A stretch of 64,000 nt of DNA from Rhynchospora pubera (taxonomy: Eukaryota > Streptophyta > Magnoliopsida > Poales > Cyperaceae), in assembly GCA_028095005.1 (NCBI GenBank), contig CM051462.1, positions 238,880,973 to 238,944,972 of the forward strand, given 5' to 3'. Of the stretch, positions 44,612 through 55,967 are shown in pieces (the first letter of the stretch is position 1; every line of letters begins with the position of its first letter). The position numbers and the translations under genes are program-made. Below the pieces are notes generated by a model that did no database searches, was not told where the DNA came from, and was given only the letters and a program-made list of their open reading frames with translations.

Positions 44612-47600
44612 CCGAAATTTTGTAAAATAATATTAAAATAATATAATCCATTAAAATTAATATCAATTTAATCAGTTTAATATAAGTAGTATCGCAAGAT
44701 CGGAATCCGGGATTCCGAACGTTAGATCGGATTCTGGGATTCCGATCTAACGTCAGATGGGAATCCTGGATTCCGATCTAACGTTTACGATCTAACTCTG
44801 CTCCGGACCTCCTTTCCGCGCGCGAGCACAGTAAGTTTAATTTTTTTTATTTATTTTATTATTTATTTATTTAGTTTATTAGTTTTTAATTTAGTTAATT
44901 AAATAAAAAAAATAGAGAAAATATTGAAAAAATATTTAAAAAATCGGAAAAAATGAGGAAAAATAAAATTTAAATTTATATGTAATTTATTAATTATATT
45001 AGATTTTTTTGTCTTTTTATTTGTTTATTCACTACTTAATTAATTAGAAAAATAGATAATAAATTGTAAAATTATTTTAAAAATACGGAAAAATAAGAAA
45101 AATTCATATGAAAATTTATGTGTAATTAATTTATTTAATTTTTTTTTTTGCTTTTAATAATTAAGATTTTGATAATTAAATATGAGAAAAAATAGAACTG
45201 AAAAAACAGCTCCGGATTCGAAAAGTTTGACGCTAGAAAAATAGAAAATACGCTCTGAAAAATTCTAACAAAAATACTAAGCTGTTAATTGGCGGACCAA
45301 TATTCCTAACTTAAATTTCAAAATTTTTAGGCGTACCATTTGTTGAAAATAAAAATGACAAAGGACCAAGATAGTCACACTTTCAACTGAAAAAACAGCT
45401 CTGAAGTCTCCGGCAAAACAGCTCTGAAGATAGTCACACTTTCTCCAGTAGAGATTTAACGTCGGGTAAGGAAATACCGACATCTCTCTTTACTGCATTT
45501 GTAATACAGTTGGCAATAACCTCAGCCGTTAAATTATCATGTGTGAAGTCTCCGGCCCTCCTCACGCATGTATGCTCGTGTTCATTCGTTATTATCTTCC
45601 AAAATTTGCCTTCTCTTTCTGTACGGGCATACATACGCCACTTACAACCATATTCCTTACAGTTCAATATTAATTTTTTCGGAGAACTAGCAGTGGTTTT
45701 ATGTTGTACATTTAAACGTAATGAGTATTTTGACACTCTCCTATGAGTTGCTCTTTCGAGAAAAAAATTGTCCCTTCTGCTAATGGCCCTGATCCATGAG
45801 GTTGAGACGGTTGAGGTACGGAATTTCTATACTCAGAAATATCTAGAAATTGTCCTACGGGATGGTATGTTTCTGTCCTTCCTGTAAGGTAATACTGGTG
45901 ATTGGGGTTCACGTTTGATTGGGGTCCACCATCGTTTCCCTCTGACTCAAATAAGTCCACTTCTTCATCACTAAAGTCCTCACCTGTTGCATAATCTGAC
46001 TGAAAACCGGGACCTCGGTCGTATAAATCATCGAGTCGACGTGTTTCTTCTTCGTTTTCTTCGTTTACTTGAACGACATCTTCTTCTTCTTGTGGTCGGC
46101 CGTGCCTACTACTACTACTACCACCATGTTCTTGCCTACTACTACCACCATGTTCCCAAGTGCCTTGATAAGACTCGTAGTATGTACCTTCTTCTTCCTG
46201 AAGTGTACTATCACGAGGATCTATACTGTTAGGGTCCCAAGGATCCCAATCTAATGTAATGGTTTCATTCTCTTTTTCTTGATTGGTTGCATTTGGTTGT
46301 TGGTGTTCTTCTTCCTCATAATTTTGTTGTTCATTATAATTATAATTATAATAACCACCTAATTATAATAAAAAAAATGTGTTATAATCACATACAAAAA
46401 TTGTAGTTAAATAATAACGTAGTTAATATTGTAGTAATCACATACAAAAACGTAGTTAATAACGATATTAAATATTACTTACTAAAAGTCATTTCTAGAA
46501 ATTGTTCTTATTTATGTTTTTATGCATAGTTAATATTAATAAAATATGATTTTCAATATGATTTTAATTATTATTTATAAATCGCATTTTCATAGTTATT
46601 ATTATTCTATAGTTAATATGATTTTAATATGATTTTAATTATTATTCTATAATTATTATTTTCATAGTTAATATTAATATAAATATATATATTTAAGCAC
46701 ATAATTCTATTATTCAAAATTAAATGTCACATAATTAAATTCAAAATTAAATTTACCTTGTGCCGGAAGTAAATCGACATGCATTTCTAGACCATCAAGT
46801 CGCCTTGCCTCAAAGCACTCGTGTTGAACGTATCGCCATTCATTTTGAGAGTTCACCGGCAAAATAATTTGTTGAAACCTTCCGTCCATAATTACGTTGA
46901 AACGCGAAACAATTCTCAAATTGAACTCACCTTGATAAATTCCCAATGAGGACAAAATTATTTGTTTAATAGATTCATAATCAGTTTGTGGAAAAATATC
47001 AAAACGAAAATTATTTGCTGGATTAAAGGGAGATTGATTGACAAAAACACTAATTGAATACATTTCTATATGACTAAGAATTAATTGGAAAAGATAGATG
47101 ATATTAAGATTGTGATAACGACCAACTATTTATAGTGATAAGATCGGAATTTGAGATTCCGATATTAGCAAACAGATTTAAAACTTCACGTCAATTCCCG
47201 ATCAAATCAAATAATTTGCCGCTGTGTGGCGAACTTATTGCTTAGATCGGAATCCTGGATTCCGATCTAAGCTTGGATCGGATTCTCAGATTCTGATCTA
47301 AGCTTAGATCGGAATCCAGGAATCCGATCTAAGCTTAGATCGGAATTCAAGATTCTGATCTAAGCATGTCAGGAATCCATTGCCCAATCAAATCAGTTTT
47401 TGGTCTTTTCCCTTTTACTGTTATTTATTTTATTAAATTAATAATATTTATTATAAATATTTTAATTATATTAATTAATAAATTAAAATTTAAATATATA
47501 TATTATATTTTTGGTAATTAAAATTGATTTTAATTTTATCATATTCATTAATTAAAATAATTCATTACCTAAAATAAATCATTTTTTTCAAATATAATTA

Positions 47601-48412
47601 CTTACATTAAATTAGTTAAATTAAATTAAATTAAATTAAATTAAATTATTCCATACTTTTCAAATATAATTACTTAAATTAAATTAGTTAAATGAAATTA
47701 AATTTAATTAGTTAAATTAAATTAGTTAAATTAAATTAAATTATTACATATTCAATAGCTACATATTTAAATTAAATTAAATTAAAATAAATTAGATCGG
47801 AATCTAGAATTCCGATCTTAGCATTTGTCAGAGGAATCCACGCACAATCAAATCAATACTTTTTCTTTTTACTGTTTACAATTTAAGTAAATTAATAATT
47901 ATATTTTAATTAAAATTGTAAAATTAAATTAATAATTTATATTGTTTTGTAAATAGAAGTAAAGTAAAATAAAATAAATTAATAATTATATTTTATATAT
48001 TTAATTAATGTTTATAAATAGAAGTAAAATAAAATATATTAATTTAATATTTTATCTTCAAAATATATTACTAAAATTTCATAATATATTAATTTAATAT
48101 TAAAATTTCATATATTTAATTAATGTTTATAATAGAAGTACAATAAAACCATGAAAAACGACAAAATTTCCTGTTACTGCACTGTTCGGAATTCAGGATT
48201 CCGATCTAACGTTAGATCGGAATCCCAGAATCCGATCTAACGTTAGATCGGAATCCCAAAATCCGATCTAACGTTAGATCGGAATCCGAGAATCCGATCT
48301 AACGTTCGGAATCCAGGATTCCGATCTTACGATACTATTTATATTAAACTGATTAAATTGATATTAATTTTATTGGATTATATTATTTTAATATTATTTT
48401 TTAAAATTTCGG
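44612..48412 (-). mobile_element. Mutator-like element with a transposase remnant
   Basis: Both ends share the arm CCGAAATTTT, AATATTAAAATAATATAATCC, ...TTTAATATAA, AGTATCG, ATCGGAATCC with the elements at 37,406 and 51,357. Left arm about 44,612-44,790, right arm about 48,180-48,412. The right arm has four or five tandem palindromes of about 31 bp (48,185-48,330), and a further cluster lies at 47,140-47,370. No target duplication is visible, so one end may have been rearranged. A decayed N-terminal transposase segment is inside. Confidence 0.8.
45434..47063 (-). pseudogene. MuDR-type transposase, N-terminal part only
   Basis: Read on the minus strand, an N-terminal piece (47,063-46,710; begins MYSISVFVNQSPFN) is followed by a non-coding AT-rich gap that may be an intron, an acidic Glu/Asp-rich stretch (about 46,360-45,960), and the MuDR DNA-binding segment (to 45,434), with Cys and His ligands visible in LNCKEYGCKWRMY and NEHEHTC. 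The frame slips by one base near 45,730, inside the DNA-binding segment. It ends in TGA directly after LLEKV, so the MULE catalytic domain (DDE) is absent. Family membership rests on the Cys/His pattern and on the Mutator-like ends of the host element. It cannot catalyse transposition. Confidence 0.7.
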
Positions 48413-48908
48413 TACAATTGGGCCTTGGGGCCTTTGGGCTTTGCCTAATTGGCTCCGCTGACGTCCCCACACCACATGAGCTGTCCTCCTGCCCTGTGCG
48501 CTTGATTCTCTCTCTGCATCTGGGACCCATTCCTTTTCTTTCTTCTTTACTCCTTGATTGGAAATTCCACCAGAAAACAATTACAGCCGTTTTGGCTATG
48601 TGCGGATGTGCCTCTCAAATCTTCTCAAATTGCAAATGCACTCTCCAAATCTTTAAATTTTAATATTTACCCCTTAAAATTTTTATTAATTAAAGGGATG
48701 CCCAGCCTAAATCAATTCCCCTCACAACGTTCGGAAATTATCAGACCTAACAAGATTTTCATTCATATATCTTATTTCAGATTCAACTATCATTGATCAC
48801 TTAATTTGCAATTCGTTTTTACGCGTAATAATCTCGAAATGAGTTGGGGGATTTATGCAAGTAAATTCAAGCCAACAACTTTACATATATCGAATCATTT
48901 GACAGTCC
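48413..48908. other. Intergenic, nothing recognised
   Basis: Flank of the Mutator-like element. Open frames at 48,358-48,796 show no protein domain. Confidence 0.4.

Positions 48909-48968
<60 letters not shown>
48909..48968. repeat. (ATT)n microsatellite
   Basis: About twenty uninterrupted TTA/ATT units. Confidence 0.95.
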
Positions 48969-48969
<1 letters not shown>

Positions 48970-49069
48970 AATAAAAGGAAGAAGAAGAGCCAACATGAAT
49001 GTTGCTAGACATATAAATGGATTATTTTCACATGAATTAATTAAATTTAGGTCCTGGATGGGTGACGTA

Positions 49070-49762
49070 TAGGGTTGTCAACGGTACCCTTTTAATTGTT
49101 TATCCTACCTGTATCGTATTCGATAAGATGGGTATGAGTAAGATTTTATTTTTGTTAAGTTATCAGGTATGGATATGGGTTAAAAAAAATTTGTTTATTT
49201 ATTGAGTAAGGGTAAGGGTAACGGTATTTCGTAACCGTTATTTACCCATACCGTTATATATATAATTTATAATTTATAACCTTTAATGAAAAAATATATG
49301 ATTATAATATTCAATTAATATGTTAATAACTAATAAGACAATTGGATTGGTAGATTTAACTGAGACAATATACTACGTTAATAATTTATAATTCATGATG
49401 ATAAGTATTAATTCTTCAATTTAAAACTTTCAATTATAAATTAGTTACATATATTTTTGTGATAATTTATATGAGAAGATATTATATGATTTAATTATAT
49501 TTAAAGTATTATTTAATGTTGCGTTTCAATAATATATTTATTTGATATTATTTATTTATCTATATTGTACATTTTTTATTTAATTATTATTATCATTATT
49601 ATTTATTTTCTACCGTTACCCTACCCTTCTCGTTAATTCATAATGGATAAGGATAAAGTATGGGTAACTCAATTTTTAACGGATACAGATAGGATATGGG
49701 TAAAGAAAATTATAACAGATATGGATAATGAAAACGTCTCTACTGTACCCATTGACAGCCCA
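49070..49762. mobile_element. hAT-like non-autonomous element
   Basis: Arms TAGGGTTGTCAACGGTACC and, at the right, GTACCCATTGACAGCCCA, flanked by a perfect 8-bp duplication GTGACGTA (49,062-49,069 and 49,763-49,770). The interior is AT-rich with repeated GGATA/GGGTA words and no ORF. The complementary GGTAC/TACCC words near both ends may be transposase-binding subterminal motifs. Confidence 0.9.
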
Positions 49763-49770
49763 GTGACGTA

Positions 49771-50620
49771 CTAACATTTTCCAAAATTGGTTGAATCTCT
49801 AAGATATTATTGATGATGCAATGCCTTATAATGCCTCTCATAGAAAAACCTTTCTCACGCTAAGCAGTGCTCTTTTTTGGCTAGTTCGCATAACACGCAA
49901 CGATCGATCCTATTTTTAATAACAAGCCTATACGTACCATCAATTCGAAATTATGCTCATTCATATTGTGCTTTGATTGCATATTGGAGAGTGAATATTG
50001 ACCAACAAGTTTAAGTCAGTTCCGGGATTAAGAGAGTATTCCACTACAAGAGATCATGGCCCCACTAGATGTGTCACCAAGGGACATGCCGATGCTGCAA
50101 TGCAACAAAGCACAAATGGAATGCTGAGAAGACTAGTTTTTTCTAGGTGTGTTGCAGCAGTCTATTCAATTCTGCTTATTGTAACAACTAACAAGATGTT
50201 AATTAAGTGTTGATGACATTAGCTATCAAGTATTCGGTGAGATATTTGAGTAGATGATTAGGTGATAGCCGCACTGGATGATACCAGATTAATACTGCTT
50301 CACGGTATGATCTGGAGTCAAAAGATAACTTATTGCAAACTTTCAAGTTTTTGTTTTGTTTCTGTTTCATTTCAAACATGAAACCAGTGACGCTCCTTTT
50401 TTTAAAACACACACACACACACACATCCAGTAAATTTACTAACGTATCAAATGTTGAATGATGCCGACGACTATGAACATCCATTAAATTTTAAATTTTA
50501 TTTCGATGGATGAAAAAAAAAACACGCGTTATGTTGTCAATTTTTTTTCTAATTATATATATCATATCAAGAGTGGCTTTCAAATATAAAATAAATCTAA
50601 TGTAGTAAATTCCAATCCAT
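49771..50620. other. Intergenic with an (AC)n run
   Basis: A short (AC)9 run at 50,407-50,424 is the only simple repeat. The frames at 49,998-50,484 carry no recognisable domain. Confidence 0.4.
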
Positions 50621-50623
50621 TTG

Positions 50624-50990
50624 TAACAACAACAACAATTAAGTCTTTTGTCCTAAATAAGTTAGAATAGGCTAAAAAAGAAATCCAACAAAAAAAGACA
50701 CAAAAAATAATAATAATAATAATAGGCAAAAAAATAAAATAATAGTTATACAACCTACCCTGTAATCTAATATTGTGATCATATCAATCATCCACCTCTT
50801 TAGACACATTCCATTCTTTAAAGTTCCTTTTTACTGCTTCATCCCACGTCAATCTTGGACTACCTCAACTTTTCCTTGTGTTTTTGAAACAATTGAGAAT
50901 TTCACTATGAACCGGTAATTCAGGGGACCTATATTGGATATGTCCAAACCATCTCAAACAATGTTTAATAATGTATTATTATTTCATTCA
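50624..50990 (-). mobile_element. RTE-type LINE, 3' fragment
   Basis: On the minus strand the sequence gives a decayed RTE-like reverse transcriptase C-terminus (LRWFGHIQ, later PRLTWDEAVKRNLKEW), then a short 3' UTR ending in a GTTGTTGTTG run (plus strand ACAACAACAACA at about 50,626), the usual tail of plant RTE elements. At least one stop codon interrupts it. It is a 5'-truncated, dead copy. Confidence 0.7.
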
Positions 50991-51356
50991 TCCAGCTTAA
51001 AGGTGCAATCACAACTCGTTTCATTTCGTCCCTTTCAAATGGTTAACAAAACTATTTTCTGTGTTGTTTATTAAATAAAACGATTAATGAAACTGGACTC
51101 TTTCGTTTCGCTTATTTTTTAACTGTTTTATGTCATTTTTTATATGTTTTTATGTATTTTTTAAGTATTTATGAATAAATTTTAATGAATCGGAAATATT
51201 GTATTATCAAACTTGTCAATTTTGCAAGCGAAATGAAAAAAAAATGTATAAACATTAATTGTCAAAGCAACAAAATTTGAACACAATAACACACTGTGTG
51301 CAGCACCAACCCTACTTATTGGGCCAAGAGGTGAAAAGTTTAATTTATCATTTCGA
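50991..51356. other. Intergenic, nothing recognised
   Basis: AT-rich sequence between the LINE fragment and the Mutator-like element. Confidence 0.4.
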
Positions 51357-51581
51357 CCGAAAAATTTAAAAATAATATTAAATTAATATAATATATTAAA
51401 AATAATATCAATATAATAATATTTTTTAAATAGTATCACAAGATCGGAATCTGGAATTCCGACCGCAATTACGGAATCCCGGATTTCAATCTTAGCTAAG
51501 ATCGAAATCCGAGATTCCTAACAAGGGCAGAACTGGATTTTTGACGTTTTGAATGATTTTAATATAATTCTATATTATAAG

Positions 51582-53126
51582 TGTTGTCCCTAAATTTAGG
51601 CCTAAAGGGGGGTGAATAGGCACAAAAACGAATTTCTAAATCGGTATGGTCAAAATTTGGTTCAATTCAAACTTGGTCTAATACAAACAATCAAAGCACA
51701 AGCAATTCAAGTATAGCAAGATAATAAAGAGAGAAAGAGAGAGAGAAATTGAACACGCGATGTATTACGGAGTTCCGACCCGCTAGGAAGTGCTAGCCTT
51801 AGTCGTACGTCTCCGGGAGTTTCGCAACCTCGAAATGGGCGCGCTCCGTTCAATTCCACACGAACGGGACTACAAATTCGAACCAAATCACCTTGTTACA
51901 ATCACTCTCAAGGTGGATTGGCCTAACTCAATTAAACAAGCTCAAACACTCAAGGGATTGAGGCTCTAACCAAATCACTCAACAAATCTAGCAATTAACA
52001 CTAGTGGATTGGTTTAGCACACTCTAATCTCAATGATTTTGCTAAATAATGCTCAAACACAAGAGAGAGTAATGTCTAACTGGTTGGAGCTCAAAAGGGA
52101 GGAGTTTCAAAGGTTTCAAAAGTGTCTAAATAGTTCCAAGAGGCCCCATATATATAGAGGGCGCCAACAGCTCCAAAGACCAGTCAAAACAGACTCTGGC
52201 GTTATACAACGCTATATGCCGTTGTACAACGCCTAAGTAGCCGTTGAAAAATCAAACGGTCACAGACAATAACGTTGTGAGTTGTCAGAGCGTTGTGTAA
52301 CGCTGTATAGTGTTGCACAACGCTTCAGCAAAAATCCAAAGCAAAAGCTCGACAGTTCCGTTGGAACTTGTCAGAGCGTTGTGTAACGCTTGGTAGCGTT
52401 GCACAACGAAGTTAACTCAAACAACATTGTCAGAACGTCATACGACGCTGACTGGCGTCACACAACGTCGCCGTTGCACAACGCTATTCAGCGTTGCACT
52501 ACGCGTCCAGAGAGAAAAAGCGAAGTCTGAGCGAAGTTTAGCGCGTTACACAACGCTACAATGCATGGAACATGGCAGCATGCATGCAGCATCGATGCAG
52601 ATCGATGTCTGAGCAATGCAGAGTCGCCTGTTTCATACTGCGTTGTACAACGCTGGGTAGCGTTACACAACATAGGAGTGGAAACGTTGTGTAACGTTAC
52701 TTAGCGTTGCATAACGTTCTGACAAGGGGAAATAATGGATTTAACTGGTTTAAAAACAAAAGAACTAGCGTTGCACAACGCTACTGAGCGTTGTGTAACG
52801 CTGTTCCAACCTTGTCAGAGATTTTGCAATTTAAAAACGAATTAACTCAGCGTTGTGTAACGGCAACTGGCGTTGTATGACGCTGGACAGAAAAACTGAG
52901 CATTTTACCAGCAAATTGATTGAGATTAGATTAAAGTTTAAATAAACCTTAACTACTGATTCTAACTAGACCAAAGCAATCTCTTGAAGCTCCAAACTAA
53001 GTGCCACACTTGCTTTAATCCATTCTTCAATAAATTTAGCTATAAAACACTAAAAAGAGATGTTAGTTTAAAGGTTTCGGTGTTGTTTTGCAAATCGGCA
53101 AATCGAGAGAAAATGTTTAACCAACA
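51582..53126 (-). repeat. 3' LTR of the full-length Copia element
   Basis: A 1,545-bp LTR. It lacks 27 bp present in the other LTR (after about 52,412). A TATA box lies at about 52,149-52,158 on the minus strand, upstream of which (52,200-52,895) is the palindrome-rich U3. Confidence 0.95.
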
Positions 53127-53300
53127 ATCTTCCCCTTTTGCCGAGTTGCAAAACAACACCTAAGGTATATTTGGGACTTGATACAACAAGGCGGAATAAC
53201 CCAAATTACCTAATTCTCCCCCTTTTTGCAATTAGGGAAAAGAATACCCAAAACGCCCTTGAGTAAAAACCATAACGATCCTCTCCCTTTCGAAAAGAAT
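53127..53300 (-). promoter_or_regulatory. Three polypurine-tract-like sequences
   Basis: On the minus strand, CAAAAGGGGAAGATTG (53,127-53,142) touches the 3' LTR. Two more, AAAAAGGGGGAGAA (about 53,213-53,226) and GAAAGGGAGAGGAT (about 53,277-53,290), lie 65-85 bp apart upstream. The deleted copy has the same three at 20,452, 20,541 and 20,604. The first primes plus-strand DNA synthesis; multiple tracts are typical of Sireviruses. Confidence 0.75.
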
Positions 53301-53611
53301 TTGGCCACTAAGTTCATTTGATTAGGGGTATCTAACAAGGTTTAATGAGGGCGTAAACTAACAATTATAGACCATGCATGCATATTAAAATAAAAGGAGC
53401 GAAAAACGAAGCCATTTAGCACAACATAAATCATTAAAACATAACATAATTCATACAACAACCATATAACAAAACAAATCCATTTAGCACAAACTTAAGC
53501 ATTCAAAAACACCGAAAAAAACACACAAGAGATACGAAAGGCAAAGAAACTACGAAAAGCAAAATAAAAAGAAAGGAGAGGGCTAAGGCTTGGAGACGGT
53601 TTCGGCTATGA

Positions 53612-54913
53612 CTACTCCTCATCATCATCACCCGCGCCACTACCGGATCCACGTTGGAGATGAAGCTCCATCTTGCCCCAAAGCTTGATCATTTCATCTT
53701 TGAGATGCGTGATTGAGGCATCGATCTTTGCTTGATAGGCGGCAAGGTTTTCTTCAATGGTGTTGAACCGCGTATCAATGTGTGTAGTCAAGGCGGCAAA
53801 CTTGGCATCAAGATAGGTGTTGAAGTCATGCGGTGTGCCTTGACCTTCCGCCCTTCCACCGGGCACGTGCAATGGCTCATTCCCAATTTCCTCATATTGG
53901 TTGATTGTTGCCGTAGGCCTAAAGAGATAGGCATTGCGATGGAATGGCCCGGGCACTATCTCATCTTCATTTTGAAGGATCCACCCGGTTCCGGTGAGAT
54001 GAGCCATTAGGTTTTCCGGGTGAGCAATTGTATCTTCGGACACGGGTTCGCCCCAAACCGGAGTGTCAAGAGGAATACCATCCTCAATGAGGAAAGATTG
54101 AATGATATGGCCATAAGGGAGAGAGAACCGTGGAGAATGATCGGCCCGTGTCATGTGAGCAAGGATAATGAATGGAAGATTGACCTTTTGATTCATCTCA
54201 AGGAGGGAGCGAAGGAGAAACACGGCGAATTGCTCCACATTGGTCTTGATTGTCGCCTTCGGAGTGATGATGTTGTTGATGAAGAGGAAGAGAAGGCGGT
54301 GTAAGGCCGGTAGCTCGGTGGCGGTGAATTGGCGAACGGTATAGTTGCGCCAACAGTAGAAGAAGCGGTGGTATTCGTCATAAGGAGGTAATTCGCGGGG
54401 CCAATTGGCATGAATGTAGATTTCCAAATTGTCGTCGTCGATGCCTAGGAAGTTGGCCAAGCGCTCCTTGGTGATGACAATGTGGCGGCCGAGCACATAT
54501 GAGTGAGCGGATGGTTGTCCCTCGGTCCATTGCATGGTGAGATTGGCGTAGAAGAGTTTCACCAATGTCGGGTTATAAGGTTGGGAGTGAGAGAGAAGGC
54601 CCGACATGTTCCAATACTCAATTCTCTCCTTGATCCAATTGAGTTCCCGCGGTGTGAGATGATAGTCTCCATGCGGGTGGGTGAAGAAGAAGCAATCGGT
54701 GCACTCACGATTTGCCTCACGGTATTGGCAAAAGTGCATGAAGGAGGCCGAGTCCTTGAAAAGGTAGGTGTTGGAAGAGGAGAGGGTCCAATCCACGGGA
54801 ACGGGCGGTATTTCCATTGGGATCGGTTGATCGGTCTGAACCGGTAGGTTGGATGAGGAAGCGCCTTTGGGGTTGCGCTTAGACCGTTTGTTGGTAGCGG
54901 TTTTTGGTGCCAT
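53612..54913 (-). CDS. Extra ORF of the full-length Copia element
   Basis: An intact 433-residue frame between pol and the 3' LTR, closely similar along its whole length to the 436-residue product at 20,937-22,247. Conserved stretches include PTLVKLFYANLTMQW, PRELPPYDEYHRFFYCW, ELPALHRLLFLFINNIITPK and a C-terminal helix around DAKFAALTTHIDTRFNTIEE. The start MAPKTATNKR is fixed by an upstream frame difference between copies. The domain resembles PF20167 (putative plant transposon protein, function unknown). No transmembrane span or signal peptide is evident, so it is unlikely to be an envelope glycoprotein. The basic N-terminus, coiled-coil-like C-terminus and acidic tail would suit a nucleic-acid-binding or oligomeric factor, but that is inference. 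It is the only open long frame in an otherwise broken element. Confidence 0.75.
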   Translation of the reverse strand: MAPKTATNKRSKRNPKGASSSNLPVQTDQPIPMEIPPVPVDWTLSSSNTYLFKDSASFMHFCQYREANRECTDCFFFTHPHGDYHLTPRELNWIKERIEYWNMSGLLSHSQPYNPTLVKLFYANLTMQWTEGQPSAHSYVLGRHIVITKERLANFLGIDDDNLEIYIHANWPRELPPYDEYHRFFYCWRNYTVRQFTATELPALHRLLFLFINNIITPKATIKTNVEQFAVFLLRSLLEMNQKVNLPFIILAHMTRADHSPRFSLPYGHIIQSFLIEDGIPLDTPVWGEPVSEDTIAHPENLMAHLTGTGWILQNEDEIVPGPFHRNAYLFRPTATINQYEEIGNEPLHVPGGRAEGQGTPHDFNTYLDAKFAALTTHIDTRFNTIEENLAAYQAKIDASITHLKDEMIKLWGKMELHLQRGSGSGAGDDDEE

Positions 54914-55069
54914 GAAAATTGAGAGAGAAAGGATGAGGTTAAACCTTTAAATTGAAGAGCGGGAGAGGATGAGATGGCCTTGGAGAGCACAGAACCGAAG
55001 CCGATTGAAAATCCGACGGTCGGATCGCCGGAATTGACGTGATGGCGGTGGCTAGGGTTTCGGTGGATT

Positions 55070-55285
55070 GAGGGATAGAGAGAGAGAGAGAGAGAGTGAT
55101 TTGAGGGTATGAGAGTGGAGAGGAGAGAGAGAGGAGTATTTTGGTGGTATTGGTTGGAGTGGAGAGAGAGAATTGAGAGAGTATTGAGAGAGAGAGATGA
55201 AGGGGTGTGAGTTGGAGAGAAAGAGAGAAGAATAGAAGGGGGCTCGGATTTGAGAGAGAAGAAGAAGAAGAAGAAGAAAAGGTGG
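55070..55285 (-). promoter_or_regulatory. CT-rich leader of the extra ORF
   Basis: Long CTCTCT and CTT runs on the minus strand directly before the extra ORF, with the palindrome array further upstream. It may be the 5' UTR of a separate transcript. No strong TATA box is visible between the array and the tract. Confidence 0.4.
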
Positions 55286-55311
55286 GGTCGCATCTGTTAA
55301 AAACGCATCCA

Positions 55312-55822
55312 CCGTTAAGTAACGCCAATGGGCGTTGTACAACGCAGGAGTCAAAACAGCGAAAAATGAGCAGAGACTGACTGCTCCGTTGTACAACGCT
55401 GAGTAGCGATAGGTAACGCTACAACCCAGCGTTGTGCAACGTTAAAGGGCGTTGTACAACACTAAAGCCAAACAAATAAATAATAAAAAGAAATAAAATA
55501 AAGAAACAAAACAACGTCTTACAACGGTGGATAGCGTTGTACAACGTTAAGTAAAAACAACAGACAGGCATTGTACAACGGTAACCAGCGTTGTATAACG
55601 TTGCATGCGACAGATTTTAAAATTCAGCAAAGGAAAATTAAAATAAAACAGATAACGTTGTACAACGATAGGCAGCGTTATGCAATGTTACAAGAAAAAA
55701 TCAAACCAGCGTTGTGCAACGGTAAGCAGCGTTGTACAACGTTTAACTCGACAGAATTCAAAATTCATTTTAAACTAACGTTACTCTTGCGTTGCACGAC
55801 GCTGAATGGCGTTGTGTAACGC
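55312..55822 (-). repeat. Internal array of eight palindrome pairs
   Basis: Eight units, each two 14-bp palindromes (GCGTTGTRYAACGC type) with exactly 6 bp between them. Unit starts: 55,312, 55,386, 55,429, 55,514, 55,568, 55,655, 55,709 and 55,789. The same paired units fill the U3 of both LTRs. On the minus strand the array ends pol and precedes the extra ORF. Confidence 0.9.
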
Positions 55823-55967
55823 CAGAGTCAACAGAAAACCAGAAAATTCAGAAAATTAAGACCGAAATAGTTAAAAACTTATTTTTCAAGGTTTTCAAAA
55901 GAAATACAACCAATTTAAACTGAAATAAGCTCCAAACAACAAAGACAACAACATGATATGCATCAAT

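Noticed and set aside
53612..54913. Extra ORF as an envelope protein
   Set aside because: The position fits, but I see no signal peptide, transmembrane span or cysteine-rich ectodomain.
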